A DNA stretch of 64,000 nt from Amycolatopsis nalaikhensis (GTDB taxonomy: Bacteria; Actinomycetota; Actinomycetes; Mycobacteriales; Pseudonocardiaceae). Location of the stretch: contig NZ_CP127173.1 of assembly GCF_030264295.1 (NCBI RefSeq), forward strand, positions 1,061,501 through 1,125,500, written 5' to 3'. The first letter of the stretch is position 1. Each line of letters starts with the position of its first letter. A program made the translations under genes and the position numbers. Positions 1 through 6,587 of this stretch are shown piece after piece. The notes beneath the pieces are model-generated. The model saw only the letters and a list, made by a program, of their open reading frames with translations, was not told where the DNA came from and ran no database searches.

Positions 1-42
1 CTCTTTTCCGAACTCGCCCCGGTGGACCTGCCGATGGATTAG
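1..42 (+). CDS. 3' end of an upstream gene (partial)
   Basis: Frame 1 reads 13 codons ending ...APVDLPMD and then a TAG stop. A strong terminator hairpin follows within 70 bases, which supports this being a real gene end. Too little is present to name a product. Confidence 0.55.
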   Translation, partial: LFSELAPVDLPMD

Positions 43-107
43 GTATTCGTCGCCGGAGCCACCCCGGAGCAGGCGCCCCCTCCCCCAGCGCCGATCCAGG
101 GGGTATG

Positions 108-149
108 ACAGCAGCCGGGCACGCCACTCGCGTGCCCGGCTGCTGTTTG
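108..149 (+). terminator. Rho-independent-type terminator
   Basis: A perfect 17-bp inverted repeat (108-124 and 130-146) encloses a 5-base loop and is followed by a short T run. It lies just after the stop at 40-42, so it probably ends the upstream transcript and insulates the small-protein/two-component operon that follows. Confidence 0.85.
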
Positions 150-245
150 CGCAGGTCAGCGTCGGTTTTCCACCGCTGGGTGGGTGGCACCTCCCCCGGT
201 CGCCGCCGCTGGACCTCCACCCGGATCTCCACCGCGCGGAGGTCC

Positions 246-272
246 TGCTCCACCCGGGTGGAGCACTAGTGT
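246..272 (+). promoter_or_regulatory. 20-bp palindrome with -10-like TAGTGT, putative operator
   Basis: Bases 246-265 form a perfect palindrome, tgctccacccgggtggagca. TAGTGT at 267-272 could be a -10 element, which would put the palindrome in the -35/spacer region of the promoter for the operon starting at 343. Related half-sites containing GGGTGGAG occur at about 5788-5833. The operator role is inference. Confidence 0.4.
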
Positions 273-342
273 TCATCGTGTCGGAAGCACCCGGAACCGG
301 CGTGGGAAACACCCGGGAAAAGACAACGGAGGTAAATCGGCC

Positions 343-606
343 ATGGGTGAGGTTATCGGTTTCATGCTTCTCCGGTTCGCCATGATCGGGGGTGGCATCA
401 TTCTCCTTCTGCTGCTGCTCGGCGTCGTCGTGTTCGCGCTGAAGAAGACCGGCCGGTTCGACCAGGCGAAGCAGATGGTGGAACCCGTCGTGCGCAACAA
501 GCTCAACAAGAACACCGGTTACAAAGGCGCGCTCGGCACCAAAGCGCTCGACTACCTGAGCGAGCGCGAAAAGCAGGGCGGCGTCAAGCACAAGGAAACG
601 GACTGA
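343..606 (+). CDS. Small single-span membrane protein (87 aa)
   Basis: ATG 343 is chosen because a clear GGAGGT (328-333) precedes it by nine bases; starting at the upstream in-frame codons would add a proline-rich, non-conserved stretch. Residues 8-33 hold a leucine/isoleucine/valine-rich membrane helix (IGGGIILLLLLLGVVVFAL) with a Lys-Lys pair on the following side, so a short N-terminus and a charged tail of about 55 residues are predicted. It starts a tight run of four genes (343, 642, 793, 1959) and is probably co-transcribed with the histidine kinase. It may be a small membrane partner or sensor accessory, but no family is recognised. Its helix resembles that of the next gene. Confidence 0.75.
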   Translation: MGEVIGFMLLRFAMIGGGIILLLLLLGVVVFALKKTGRFDQAKQMVEPVVRNKLNKNTGYKGALGTKALDYLSEREKQGGVKHKETD

Positions 607-641
607 CCACAGCCGGAAAAGGCTGACGGGGAGGAACCACG

Positions 642-788
642 ATGGACACCACGACCGTGCTCGCCGACACGAGCTTGAGCGACGTCATGGACATCATGCT
701 GCACCGGTACCTGATCATCGGCGGGATCGCCCTGCTCGCGATCCTGATGCTGGGCGTGATCGTCCTGATGTTCAAGAAGAAGAGCTAG
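642..788 (+). CDS. Very small membrane protein (48 aa)
   Basis: The frame runs from ATG 642 to TAG 786-788 and is preceded by GGGGAGG at 629-635. The protein is one transmembrane helix (about residues 23-43, IIGGIALLAILMLGVIVLMF) with an acidic N-terminus and a C-terminal KKKS. The pattern R-aromatic-x-x-IGG...LGVxV...KK matches the preceding 87-aa protein position by position, so it looks like a shortened paralogue lacking the soluble tail. The kinase gene begins four bases after its stop, which implies translational coupling. Function is unknown; a role in sensing with the kinase is inferred only from position. Confidence 0.75.
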   Translation: MDTTTVLADTSLSDVMDIMLHRYLIIGGIALLAILMLGVIVLMFKKKS

Positions 789-792
789 GGCC

Positions 793-1962
793 GTGCGGGG
801 GTCCGGCGACGAGAGCACCGAACTGGGGCTGGCCGAACGGGTCGCGCCGGGGTGGCTCGTCGTCCAGGTCGTCAGCACGCTGCTCCTGCTGGGCGCATTG
901 CTGACGGCGCAGGCGTCCCCGCTGGTGTGGACGGTCTGCGGCGCGAGCTTCCTCTGCTGGCTGCTCTTCGCGCTGTCCGACCGGACCTGGCCGCGGGTCT
1001 CGACCGCCGCGCTCGCGCTGTGCTCGCTCCTGCCGGTGCCCGTGGTCGGGCTCAGCACGGACGGCACGGCGATCCTGATGGCCGGCGTCCCGCTCGGCGT
1101 CTTCGCGGCGCTGGCCGGGATCAGCGCCAACCTCATCGTCGCGTTCGCCGGCTTCGAAATCGCCGTCGAGGTGGCCAGCTGCGCGCTGACCCACCAGGGC
1201 TGGGCGACGATGCTCGGCTACGCGATCGTGATGCTGATTTCGACGCTGTTCGGGTTGAACCGGCGGCAGTACCAGGTCCAGGCGCACCAGGCGGAACTGC
1301 TGCTGGAGCAGACGCGCCTGATGCACGACGAACACGCCAAAGCCGCGGCGCTGCAGGAGCGCGCCCGCATCGCGAGGGAGATCCACGACGTGCTGGCACA
1401 TTCGCTCGGCGCCCTGAGTGTGCAGCTGGATCTCGCCGAAGGACTGCTGAGCGTCAAGGGCGACCGCGAAGCCGCGCTGGAGCGGCTGCGCCGGTCCCGG
1501 CGGCTCGCGAACGAAGGCCTGAACGAAGCCCGGCGGGCGGTCGCCGCGTTGCGCCGCAACACCCCGCCGCTGCCGGCGTCGCTGGCGGAGATGGCCGCCG
1601 AGCACGAGCACGACCACGGCGTCCCGGTCGCCTTCGAGACCACCGGTGCCCCGCGGTCCGTGCGTCCGGAGACCGCGATTTCCTTGCTGCGCGCGGGCCG
1701 CGAAGCGCTGACGAACGCGGCGAAGCACGCGCCCGGCGCGCCCGTCAGCGTCCTGCTCGACTACGCGGCGGAGAAGGTGACGCTGCGGGTGCACAACGAG
1801 CCGGTGCCCGCGCCGCCGGACCCGGAGCCCGATCCGCAGCCCTCCGGCTACGGCCTGGTCGGCATGGGCGAACGGCTGGCGCTGGTCAGCGGTTCGCTCG
1901 TCGCGCGGCCCGCCGACCCGGCCCGCGGCGGCTGGCTCGTCACGGCCGAGGTCCCGGAATGA
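793..1962 (+). CDS. NarL-family sensor histidine kinase
   Basis: 389 aa from GTG 793. The N-terminal 155 residues contain several hydrophobic segments, so it is a membrane protein with little periplasmic domain. The HisKA_3 dimerisation motif REIHDVLAHSLG carries the phospho-accepting His198. The ATPase part has the N-box EALTNAAKHA and the G-box GYGLVGMGERL near the C-terminus. It should autophosphorylate and pass phosphate to the regulator encoded next, with which it overlaps by ATGA. It closely resembles the kinase at 62042-63196 in layout and motifs. The signal is unknown; the two small membrane proteins upstream are candidate partners. Confidence 0.9.
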   Translation: MRGSGDESTELGLAERVAPGWLVVQVVSTLLLLGALLTAQASPLVWTVCGASFLCWLLFALSDRTWPRVSTAALALCSLLPVPVVGLSTDGTAILMAGVPLGVFAALAGISANLIVAFAGFEIAVEVASCALTHQGWATMLGYAIVMLISTLFGLNRRQYQVQAHQAELLLEQTRLMHDEHAKAAALQERARIAREIHDVLAHSLGALSVQLDLAEGLLSVKGDREAALERLRRSRRLANEGLNEARRAVAALRRNTPPLPASLAEMAAEHEHDHGVPVAFETTGAPRSVRPETAISLLRAGREALTNAAKHAPGAPVSVLLDYAAEKVTLRVHNEPVPAPPDPEPDPQPSGYGLVGMGERLALVSGSLVARPADPARGGWLVTAEVPE

Positions 1963-2627
1963 CCGGACCGGCGATCCGCGTGATCGTGGCGGACGACCAG
2001 CAGATCATGCGCGAAGGCCTCGTCGCGCTGCTCGACCTGATGGACGGCATCGAGGTCATCGGCAACGTCGGCAACGGCGAAGAGGCGCTGCGCGTGATCG
2101 CGCAGGACCCGCCCGACGCCGTCCTGATGGACCTGCGCATGCCGGTGCTCGACGGCATCGAGACCACCCGGCGCATCGCCGCCGAGCACCCCGGCGTCGC
2201 GGTGCTGGTGCTCACCACCTACGTCGACGACGAGTCGATCGCCGCCGCACTGCACGCCGGCGCCAAGGGCTACGTGACCAAGGACGCGGGCCGCGAGCAG
2301 ATCGCGGCGGCGTTGCGCGCCGCCGCGGCCGGCCAGATCACCTTCGACGCCGCCGTTTCGCAGCGGCTGGTGGCGGCGTTCAACCACACCGGCGAACCCG
2401 CCGCCGCGCCTCCACCGGCGCGCGCCGTCATTCCCGGGTTGACGACTCGCGAGTCCGAAGTGCTCTCCCTGATCGCACGCGGCTTGAGCAACGCCGAGAT
2501 CGCGGCCGCGATGCTGATCGGCGAAGCGACCGTGAAAACGCACGCCAACAATGTGTTCATGAAAATCGGCGTGCGCAACCGCAGCGAGGCTGTCCGGTAC
2601 GTCTACCAGCACGGACTCGCGGACTGA
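1959..2627 (+). CDS. NarL/LuxR-type response regulator
   Basis: 222 aa; ATG 1959 overlaps the kinase stop. The receiver domain (about residues 5-120) has acidic pair D12/D13, phospho-acceptor D58 in VLMDLRMP, and the conserved TT...K region (LTTY, then K around 108). A linker of alanine and proline leads to a LuxR helix-turn-helix (about 155-215) with LTTRESEVLSLIARGLSNAEIA and TVKTHANNVFMKIG. It is a DNA-binding activator or repressor controlled by the kinase before it. The TAGGGG-box promoter of the next operon starts within 10 bases of its stop, so that operon is a natural candidate target. Confidence 0.92.
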   Translation: MTGPAIRVIVADDQQIMREGLVALLDLMDGIEVIGNVGNGEEALRVIAQDPPDAVLMDLRMPVLDGIETTRRIAAEHPGVAVLVLTTYVDDESIAAALHAGAKGYVTKDAGREQIAAALRAAAAGQITFDAAVSQRLVAAFNHTGEPAAAPPPARAVIPGLTTRESEVLSLIARGLSNAEIAAAMLIGEATVKTHANNVFMKIGVRNRSEAVRYVYQHGLAD

Positions 2628-2634
2628 TTTCCGC

Positions 2635-2725
2635 ACCCCTATTCCCCGGGGCATCGATCCTGGGGCGCGGTAGGGGTCGCCGAAACCCGGCAGGGGTTGT
2701 CCGCTCTTCGTCGTCTTACTAGCCT
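2635..2725 (+). promoter_or_regulatory. TAGGGG-box promoter of the deacetylase/dehydrogenase operon
   Basis: AGGGG at 2692-2696 directly abuts a -35 hexamer TTGTCC (2697-2702), then a 17-base spacer and -10 TAGCCT (2720-2725). A second TAGGGGT lies 20 bases upstream (2671-2677), and an inverted ACCCCTA is at 2635-2641. The same arrangement precedes four other transcription units here, so it is probably a common activator site. The predicted transcript starts near 2732, about 90 bases before ATG 2823. Confidence 0.6.
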
Positions 2726-2822
2726 TCAGGCAAACGGATCCCGGGATTTCCGGAAATCGGCCGTCACCTTTCCCCTGTTCATTCTCGTGGGAGCACGCGG
2801 CCGTAAGACGAAAGAGTCCGCG

Positions 2823-3548
2823 ATGCAGACCAACGAAAGTGCACGACACCCCTTCGGGCTTTCGACGGGCGACCAGGTCCTCGTCGTCGCCCCGCACCCG
2901 GACGACGAGACGATCGGCCCCGGCGGCACGATCGCCCGGCTCGCCGCCGCCGGCATCGGCGTGCACGTGCTGTGCGTGACGGTGCGGGCCGCGAAGATGT
3001 GGGGCTCGCACAGCGACCCGAACACGCGGCTGGCCGAGTTCGAGACGGCCTGCAAGGCGCTGGGCGTCACGACGCGGACGATCGCGTGGGTCGACGAGAC
3101 CGGCGAGCTCGACATCACGACCAAGCAGCGTGACCTGGTCAACCTCATCGAGAAGCACGAGGAGTGCTCGCTGTCGGCGGTGCGCCCGGCGGCGCTGGTC
3201 ATCCCCGCGGCCGGCGGCTACCACCAGGACCACCAGGCGGTGTTCCGCGCGGCGTTCGCGGCCGCCCGCGTCCAGGGCCCCGGCCTGAAGCCGACGCCGA
3301 AGATGGTGCTGGGGTACCGCGGCGTCGAGGACCGCTGGTCGGCCGATTCGGAGCCGTGGTGGGTCCACGTCGACACGTCGGCGCACTGGGCCGACAAGGA
3401 AGAAGCGCTGCGTGCCTACGGCACCCAGATGCGGCCGGGGAACCAGCCCCGGTCGCTGAAGCACGTCCGCACCATCGACGCCGCCACCGGCGGGTCGCAC
3501 TGCTGGGAATACGGCGAATCGTTCGTCCCGTACCGGATGTCCTGGTGA
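2823..3548 (+). CDS. PIG-L/LmbE-family zinc-dependent deacetylase
   Basis: 241 aa. The N-terminal fold carries the family signature APHPDDETIGPGG (H25, D27, D28 as metal and general-base residues), and a later GGYHQDHQAVFRAAF supplies the second histidine pair. Members hydrolyse N-acetyl groups from GlcNAc-type substrates (GlcNAc-PI, mycothiol precursors, glycopeptide sugars) or amides. ATG 2823 is used because it directly precedes the conserved region; GAAAGAG lies about ten bases before it. It is followed after 38 bases by a nucleotide-sugar dehydrogenase, suggesting that both modify one sugar. The substrate is not known. Confidence 0.85.
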   Translation: MQTNESARHPFGLSTGDQVLVVAPHPDDETIGPGGTIARLAAAGIGVHVLCVTVRAAKMWGSHSDPNTRLAEFETACKALGVTTRTIAWVDETGELDITTKQRDLVNLIEKHEECSLSAVRPAALVIPAAGGYHQDHQAVFRAAFAAARVQGPGLKPTPKMVLGYRGVEDRWSADSEPWWVHVDTSAHWADKEEALRAYGTQMRPGNQPRSLKHVRTIDAATGGSHCWEYGESFVPYRMSW

Positions 3549-3586
3549 CCGCCGTCCGCCAACCGGAAGAATTCGAGGAAATCGCC

Positions 3587-4834
3587 ATGGCTGACACCGA
3601 TCGGCACATAGTAATTCTGGGGATCGGGTACACCGGTCTGCCCTTGGCTGTCGCGCAGGCGCGCCTCGGCCGCCAGGTGACGGGTTTCGACATCAGCACG
3701 GAGCGCGTCGAAGCCGTCAACGCGCTGCGGTCCCCTGTGGACACTGTGCTGGACTCCGACCTGGCGTCGGTTTCGGGGAACCTGACCGCGACGACCGACC
3801 CGTCGGTGCTCGCGGAGGCGGACGTGGTGGTGGTGTGCGCCCCGACCCCGGTGCGCGAGGACGACCAGCCGGACCTGGTGCCGCTGGAGTCGGCGATCGC
3901 GACGGTCCGGGACCACTTGAAGCCGGGCCAGCTGGTGATCGTGGAGTCGACGACGTACCCGGGCACGACGGACGGGCTGCTGCTGCCGATCCTGGAGGAG
4001 TCGGGCCTGCTGGCGGGCGTCGACTTCGACCTGGCGTATTCGCCGGAGCGGATCGACCCGGGCAACGCGAACTTCGACCTGAGCAACACCCCGCGCCTGG
4101 TGGGCGGGCTGACGGACCAGTCCCGCGACCGGGCGGCGGAGTTCTATCGTGGCGTGACGCTGGTGCACCTGACGAAGGGCATGCGCGAGGCGGAGGCGGC
4201 GAAGATCCTGGAGAACACGTTCCGCCAGGTGAACATCGCGTTGGTGAACGAGTTCGCCCAGCTGTGCCACAGCATGGAGCTGGACGTGTGGGACACGATC
4301 AAGGCGGCGGCGACGAAGCCGTACGGGTTCAAGGTGTTCTGGCCGGGCCCGGGAGTGGGCGGCCACTGCATCCCGGCGGACCCGTTGTATTTGGTCCACC
4401 ACGCGACCACGCTGGGCCTGAGGTTCAAGATGGCCGAGACGGCCCACAACGTGAACAAGGGAATGCCGCTGTGGGTGGCCGACCGGGTGTGCAAGCACCT
4501 GGAGGACCGTTCGATAGCGGTGGACGGCGCGAACGTGCTGGTGCTCGGCGTGACGTACAAGCCGGACGTGGCGGACACGCGCGAGACACCGGCCGAGCCG
4601 ATCGTCCACCAGTTCCTCGAGCGCGGGGCTTCGGTGTCGTTCCACGATCCTTATGTGGACGTGTTCGCCGGGCTGCAGTGCGTGCCGGATCTGGCGGAGG
4701 CGATGGCTTCGGCTGATCTGGTGGTGCTGCTGCAGCCGCACCGCGAGTACACGGCTGAGGTGCTGGGGGCGGCTGAGCGGTTGTTCGACACGACCGGGGC
4801 CGCGGGTGAGGTTGCTTCGGTGACCAGCTTGTAG
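3587..4834 (+). CDS. Nucleotide-sugar 6-dehydrogenase (UDP-glucose/UDP-HexNAc dehydrogenase family)
   Basis: 415 aa; ATG 3587 has GAGGAA six bases upstream. The N-terminal Rossmann domain reads ILGIGYTGLPLAVAQARLG. The middle domain has STTYPGTT, SPERIDPGN and KILENTFRQVNIALVNE. The catalytic cysteine is C261 in PGVGGHCIPADPLYL. The C-terminal NAD/UDP-binding domain includes VLGVTYKPDVADTRETP. It oxidises C6 of an NDP-hexose to a uronic acid with two NAD+. The GGHCIPADP form is common in UDP-N-acetylhexosamine dehydrogenases as well as some UDP-glucose ones, so the exact sugar is open. With the deacetylase before it, it may make an (amino)uronic acid donor. No glycosyltransferase lies in the window. 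Confidence 0.85.
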   Translation: MADTDRHIVILGIGYTGLPLAVAQARLGRQVTGFDISTERVEAVNALRSPVDTVLDSDLASVSGNLTATTDPSVLAEADVVVVCAPTPVREDDQPDLVPLESAIATVRDHLKPGQLVIVESTTYPGTTDGLLLPILEESGLLAGVDFDLAYSPERIDPGNANFDLSNTPRLVGGLTDQSRDRAAEFYRGVTLVHLTKGMREAEAAKILENTFRQVNIALVNEFAQLCHSMELDVWDTIKAAATKPYGFKVFWPGPGVGGHCIPADPLYLVHHATTLGLRFKMAETAHNVNKGMPLWVADRVCKHLEDRSIAVDGANVLVLGVTYKPDVADTRETPAEPIVHQFLERGASVSFHDPYVDVFAGLQCVPDLAEAMASADLVVLLQPHREYTAEVLGAAERLFDTTGAAGEVASVTSL

Positions 4835-4850
4835 GGTTTGTTCGCGTGGG

Positions 4851-4884
4851 AGGCCACCTCGGCTGTTGCCGGGGTGGCCTTTCT
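4851..4884 (+). terminator. Terminator after the dehydrogenase gene
   Basis: AGGCCACC (4851-4858) pairs with GGTGGCCT (4873-4880). Inside, CGGC pairs with GCCG around a TGTT loop. A TTCTC tail follows. It lies 16 bases after the dehydrogenase stop and so closes the 2823-4834 operon. Confidence 0.8.
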
Positions 4885-4937
4885 CGTGCCCGGGGTTTTG
4901 CGCTGTTGGGGGCTCGGCGAAGTGGCGTGGCCCGAGC

Positions 4938-5020
4938 GCGCTGAAGGGGACTTTCATCGCATCTGGTGCGCTGAAGGGGACGTTCGTCGCGTCTGGTGCG
5001 TTGAAGGGTCCTTTCCTCCC
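4938..5020 (+). repeat. 30-bp tandem repeat, about 2.8 copies
   Basis: Units at 4938-4967, 4968-4997 and 4998-5020 share GCGCTGAAGGGGAC followed by TTC.TCGC.TCTGGT. The first two differ at only a few positions; the third is shorter and more diverged. No reading frame across it is convincing. It lies just beyond the dehydrogenase terminator in non-coding DNA. Confidence 0.8.
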
Positions 5021-5039
5021 AGCGTCGACGGCAGCCGGT

Positions 5040-5430
5040 AGTTCCGCCTTCCCCGCCGCCTTGGCGACGGCGCCCCGCGCCGTCGCACCGCCTTCCGCGC
5101 CGTCCCGCGTCCGCGCCGTCGTTCGCTGGCCTGCGCCCCGCGGCGTGGCACGCCGCCCGCACGCCACCTCACGCCCCGCGCCGTCGCACGCCACCTCGCG
5201 CCCGTGCTCGGCTTGGCAGCCCAGCTCGCCGAGCGTCGCGAATGACTCATTGGGGACATCCGCGGTCCAGAATGAGTCATTGGCGACGGTGTTCGCGCCG
5301 CGATCTCGGCCGCCGAGGCTGCCGTCGCACGCCGCTCGCACGCCGCCAGTCGCACACCACCTCGCACCCCGCGCCGTCGCACGCCACCTCGCCATCGCAC
5401 GCTGCCCCCGCACGCGGCGTCGCGCTGCGA
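5040..5430. repeat. Low-complexity CG-rich tract with degenerate repeats
   Basis: Variants of CGCCGTCGCACGCCACCTCGC recur many times on the + strand, for example around 5130-5210 and 5320-5410. Reading frames here are arginine/alanine/proline runs on both strands without a ribosome site, so I treat the tract as non-coding. The 53-bp palindrome at 5235-5287 lies inside it. The rest of 4885-6487 also lacks a gene I can support. Confidence 0.55.
5235..5287. repeat. 53-bp palindromic element, intergenic copy
   Basis: Both ends carry GTCGC-AATGACTCATT arms (the right arm inverted) around a central CG-rich spacer, total 53 bp. Length, arm plan and the AATGACTCATT core match the copies inside PKS genes at 19416-19468 and 52607-52659, although the outer bases differ. 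Confidence 0.75.
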
Positions 5431-5727
5431 AAGCCGCGCGGATCACGTGACCGAAATCGTTCTTCTCGCGAATGACCTGGCAAGACCCGTTCTCGGCGCG
5501 GACATCCGCCTCTTGTGAGGTTTCCGTTTGCCCGGGCGCGTCTTCCCGCTCACCGGGCCCCGCGGAATTCCGGCGGCTTTCCGCCGCGGCCCATTACCGC
5601 GTCGTCCAGCCCCGCCAAAACGGCTCCCGGGCGGCGGTCGGGTCCTCAAGAGGGTGGAGATCTCCGGCTGCCCGCCGAATTCGCATGTCCGGTTTGCCCG
5701 CTTCAGGGGTAGCCGTGGGGACCGGAA

Positions 5728-5744
5728 CCCCTACTCGCCCCCTA
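5728..5744 (-). promoter_or_regulatory. Paired TAGGGG boxes without a clear promoter
   Basis: On the minus strand two TAGGGG boxes (5739-5744 and 5728-5733) are 11 bp apart, the same spacing as upstream of PKS4. No convincing -10 lies at the expected distance and no minus-strand gene follows. It may be a remote operator for the regulator gene at 6488-9203, or non-functional. Confidence 0.35.
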
Positions 5745-5787
5745 CTCCGGGGCACCGGCCGGGGATCCGGGTCACACCGATCCCGTC

Positions 5788-5867
5788 CACCTCGGGTGGA
5801 GACCCCGGACACCCCGCCGACGACCGGGTGGAGCGTCAGTTGTAGTCCGAACGGGTGACGGTATATG
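5788..5867 (+). promoter_or_regulatory. Possible promoter with GGGTGGAG half-sites
   Basis: Two GGGTGGAG half-sites (about 5794-5802 and 5826-5833) resemble the palindrome at 246-265. Downstream are TTGTAG (5840-5845) and TATATG (5862-5867) with a 16-base spacer. If used, it would give a leader of about 600 bases before the LAL gene or an untranslated RNA. The evidence is positional only. Confidence 0.25.
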
Positions 5868-6364
5868 ACTCCTTGTCAGAATTCTGCCCCGTACGGTAAT
5901 GCCGCTTCCCGGCCCCGACCTGGAGATCATCTCCAAAAACGCGGGCGGACGGTGGTCTGCGCCCGCTCTCACCCCTCGGACGCGACCACGGTGAGTAGCG
6001 TTCGACCGCCCCTTCGACCACGGAGCGCCGTAGTTTAGGCCGAACGAGTTAGACCCTCGATCGATTCCGACTCGACGTCCGATTTACCCCATTCGTTCCG
6101 CCTGCCCCGCTCGTGCGTTCTGCATCCCTCCGTGACGGGCCTGCCACCAACCGTCAAAAACCGGGGTCAACTGACGCTCCGGAAGCGGTTTTTCACTCGT
6201 ATGGGTGATTGAAGCCACGGGCGCGCTCGTCGGCCGACGGGAAAAACGAAGGCTTTTCAGGCTGGTGAATGCCGTCCCGGCGGGCGGTGGGATGGACTCG
6301 CACCCGCCTCCACCTGCGCTGGTCAACCCGTGCCCATCCGGCTACGTTTGTTTTTGTCGAAGAG

Positions 6365-6477
6365 CAGCCGGTTGACAGTTACCGGCTGTTCGTCACAGGA
6401 AGTAACTGGGGATAGCAAGCTACGCCGAAGGTTGTCACTGGGGTGGTCACACACCTTCGGCGGGAACATCACTGGGG
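6365..6477 (+). promoter_or_regulatory. Upstream control region of the LAL regulator gene
   Basis: Three kinds of signal lie here: an 8-bp inverted repeat CAGCCGGT/ACCGGCTG (6365-6372, 6381-6388) that overlaps a TTGACA; three (A/C)ACTGGGG boxes at 6404, 6436 and 6470, spaced 32 and 34 bp; and a 9-bp hairpin GCCGAAGGT/ACCTTCGGC (6424-6432, 6453-6461). The last box overlaps the GGGGTG that would serve ATG 6488 as ribosome site. This suggests autoregulation or leader control. I see no clear -10. Confidence 0.4.
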
Positions 6478-6487
6478 TGATTGGCAC

Positions 6488-6587
6488 ATGGCTTTGGTGG
6501 AACGGGAAAAGGTACTAGACAGTCTGATCGAGCTTCCTCGACGAAAGCCGCGGCGGCAACGGGGTCGTCGCCCTCCTGACCGGTGGC
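6488..6587 (+). other. Out-of-frame N-terminus of the LAL regulator (apparent +1 frameshift)
   Basis: From ATG 6488 (GGGGTG upstream) the frame reads MALVEREKVLDSLIEL, the usual start of a LAL regulator, and then turns into arginine/proline noise. From about 6537 the next frame gives LDESRGGNGVVALLTGGVASGKT, the expected continuation through Walker A. That frame has a stop at 6525-6527 and no ATG before the GTG at 6588. One extra base in the cttcct stretch (6533-6538) explains everything. It may be a real mutation, a strain difference or a sequence error. Confidence 0.7.

Noticed and set aside
184..342. N-terminal extension of the 87-aa membrane protein
   Set aside because: Proline-rich non-conserved residues; a good GGAGGT precedes ATG 343 instead, and the extension would cover the promoter palindrome.
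852..1958. Upstream extension of the response regulator frame through the kinase gene
   Set aside because: The out-of-frame stretch is alanine/arginine/glycine-rich noise; the real start is the ATGA overlap at 1959.
4938..5020. CRISPR array
   Set aside because: Repeats are directly adjacent with no unique spacers, and no cas genes are present.
5040..5460. Several overlapping frames of 60-190 codons in the low-complexity tract
   Set aside because: They arise from the repeated CGCACGCCACC units on both strands and lack ribosome sites and any domain.
6010..6080. Possible tRNA-like segment (GAGTTAGACCC...GATTCCGACTC)
   Set aside because: It cannot be folded into a cloverleaf with acceptor and anticodon stems, and the T-loop consensus is not met.
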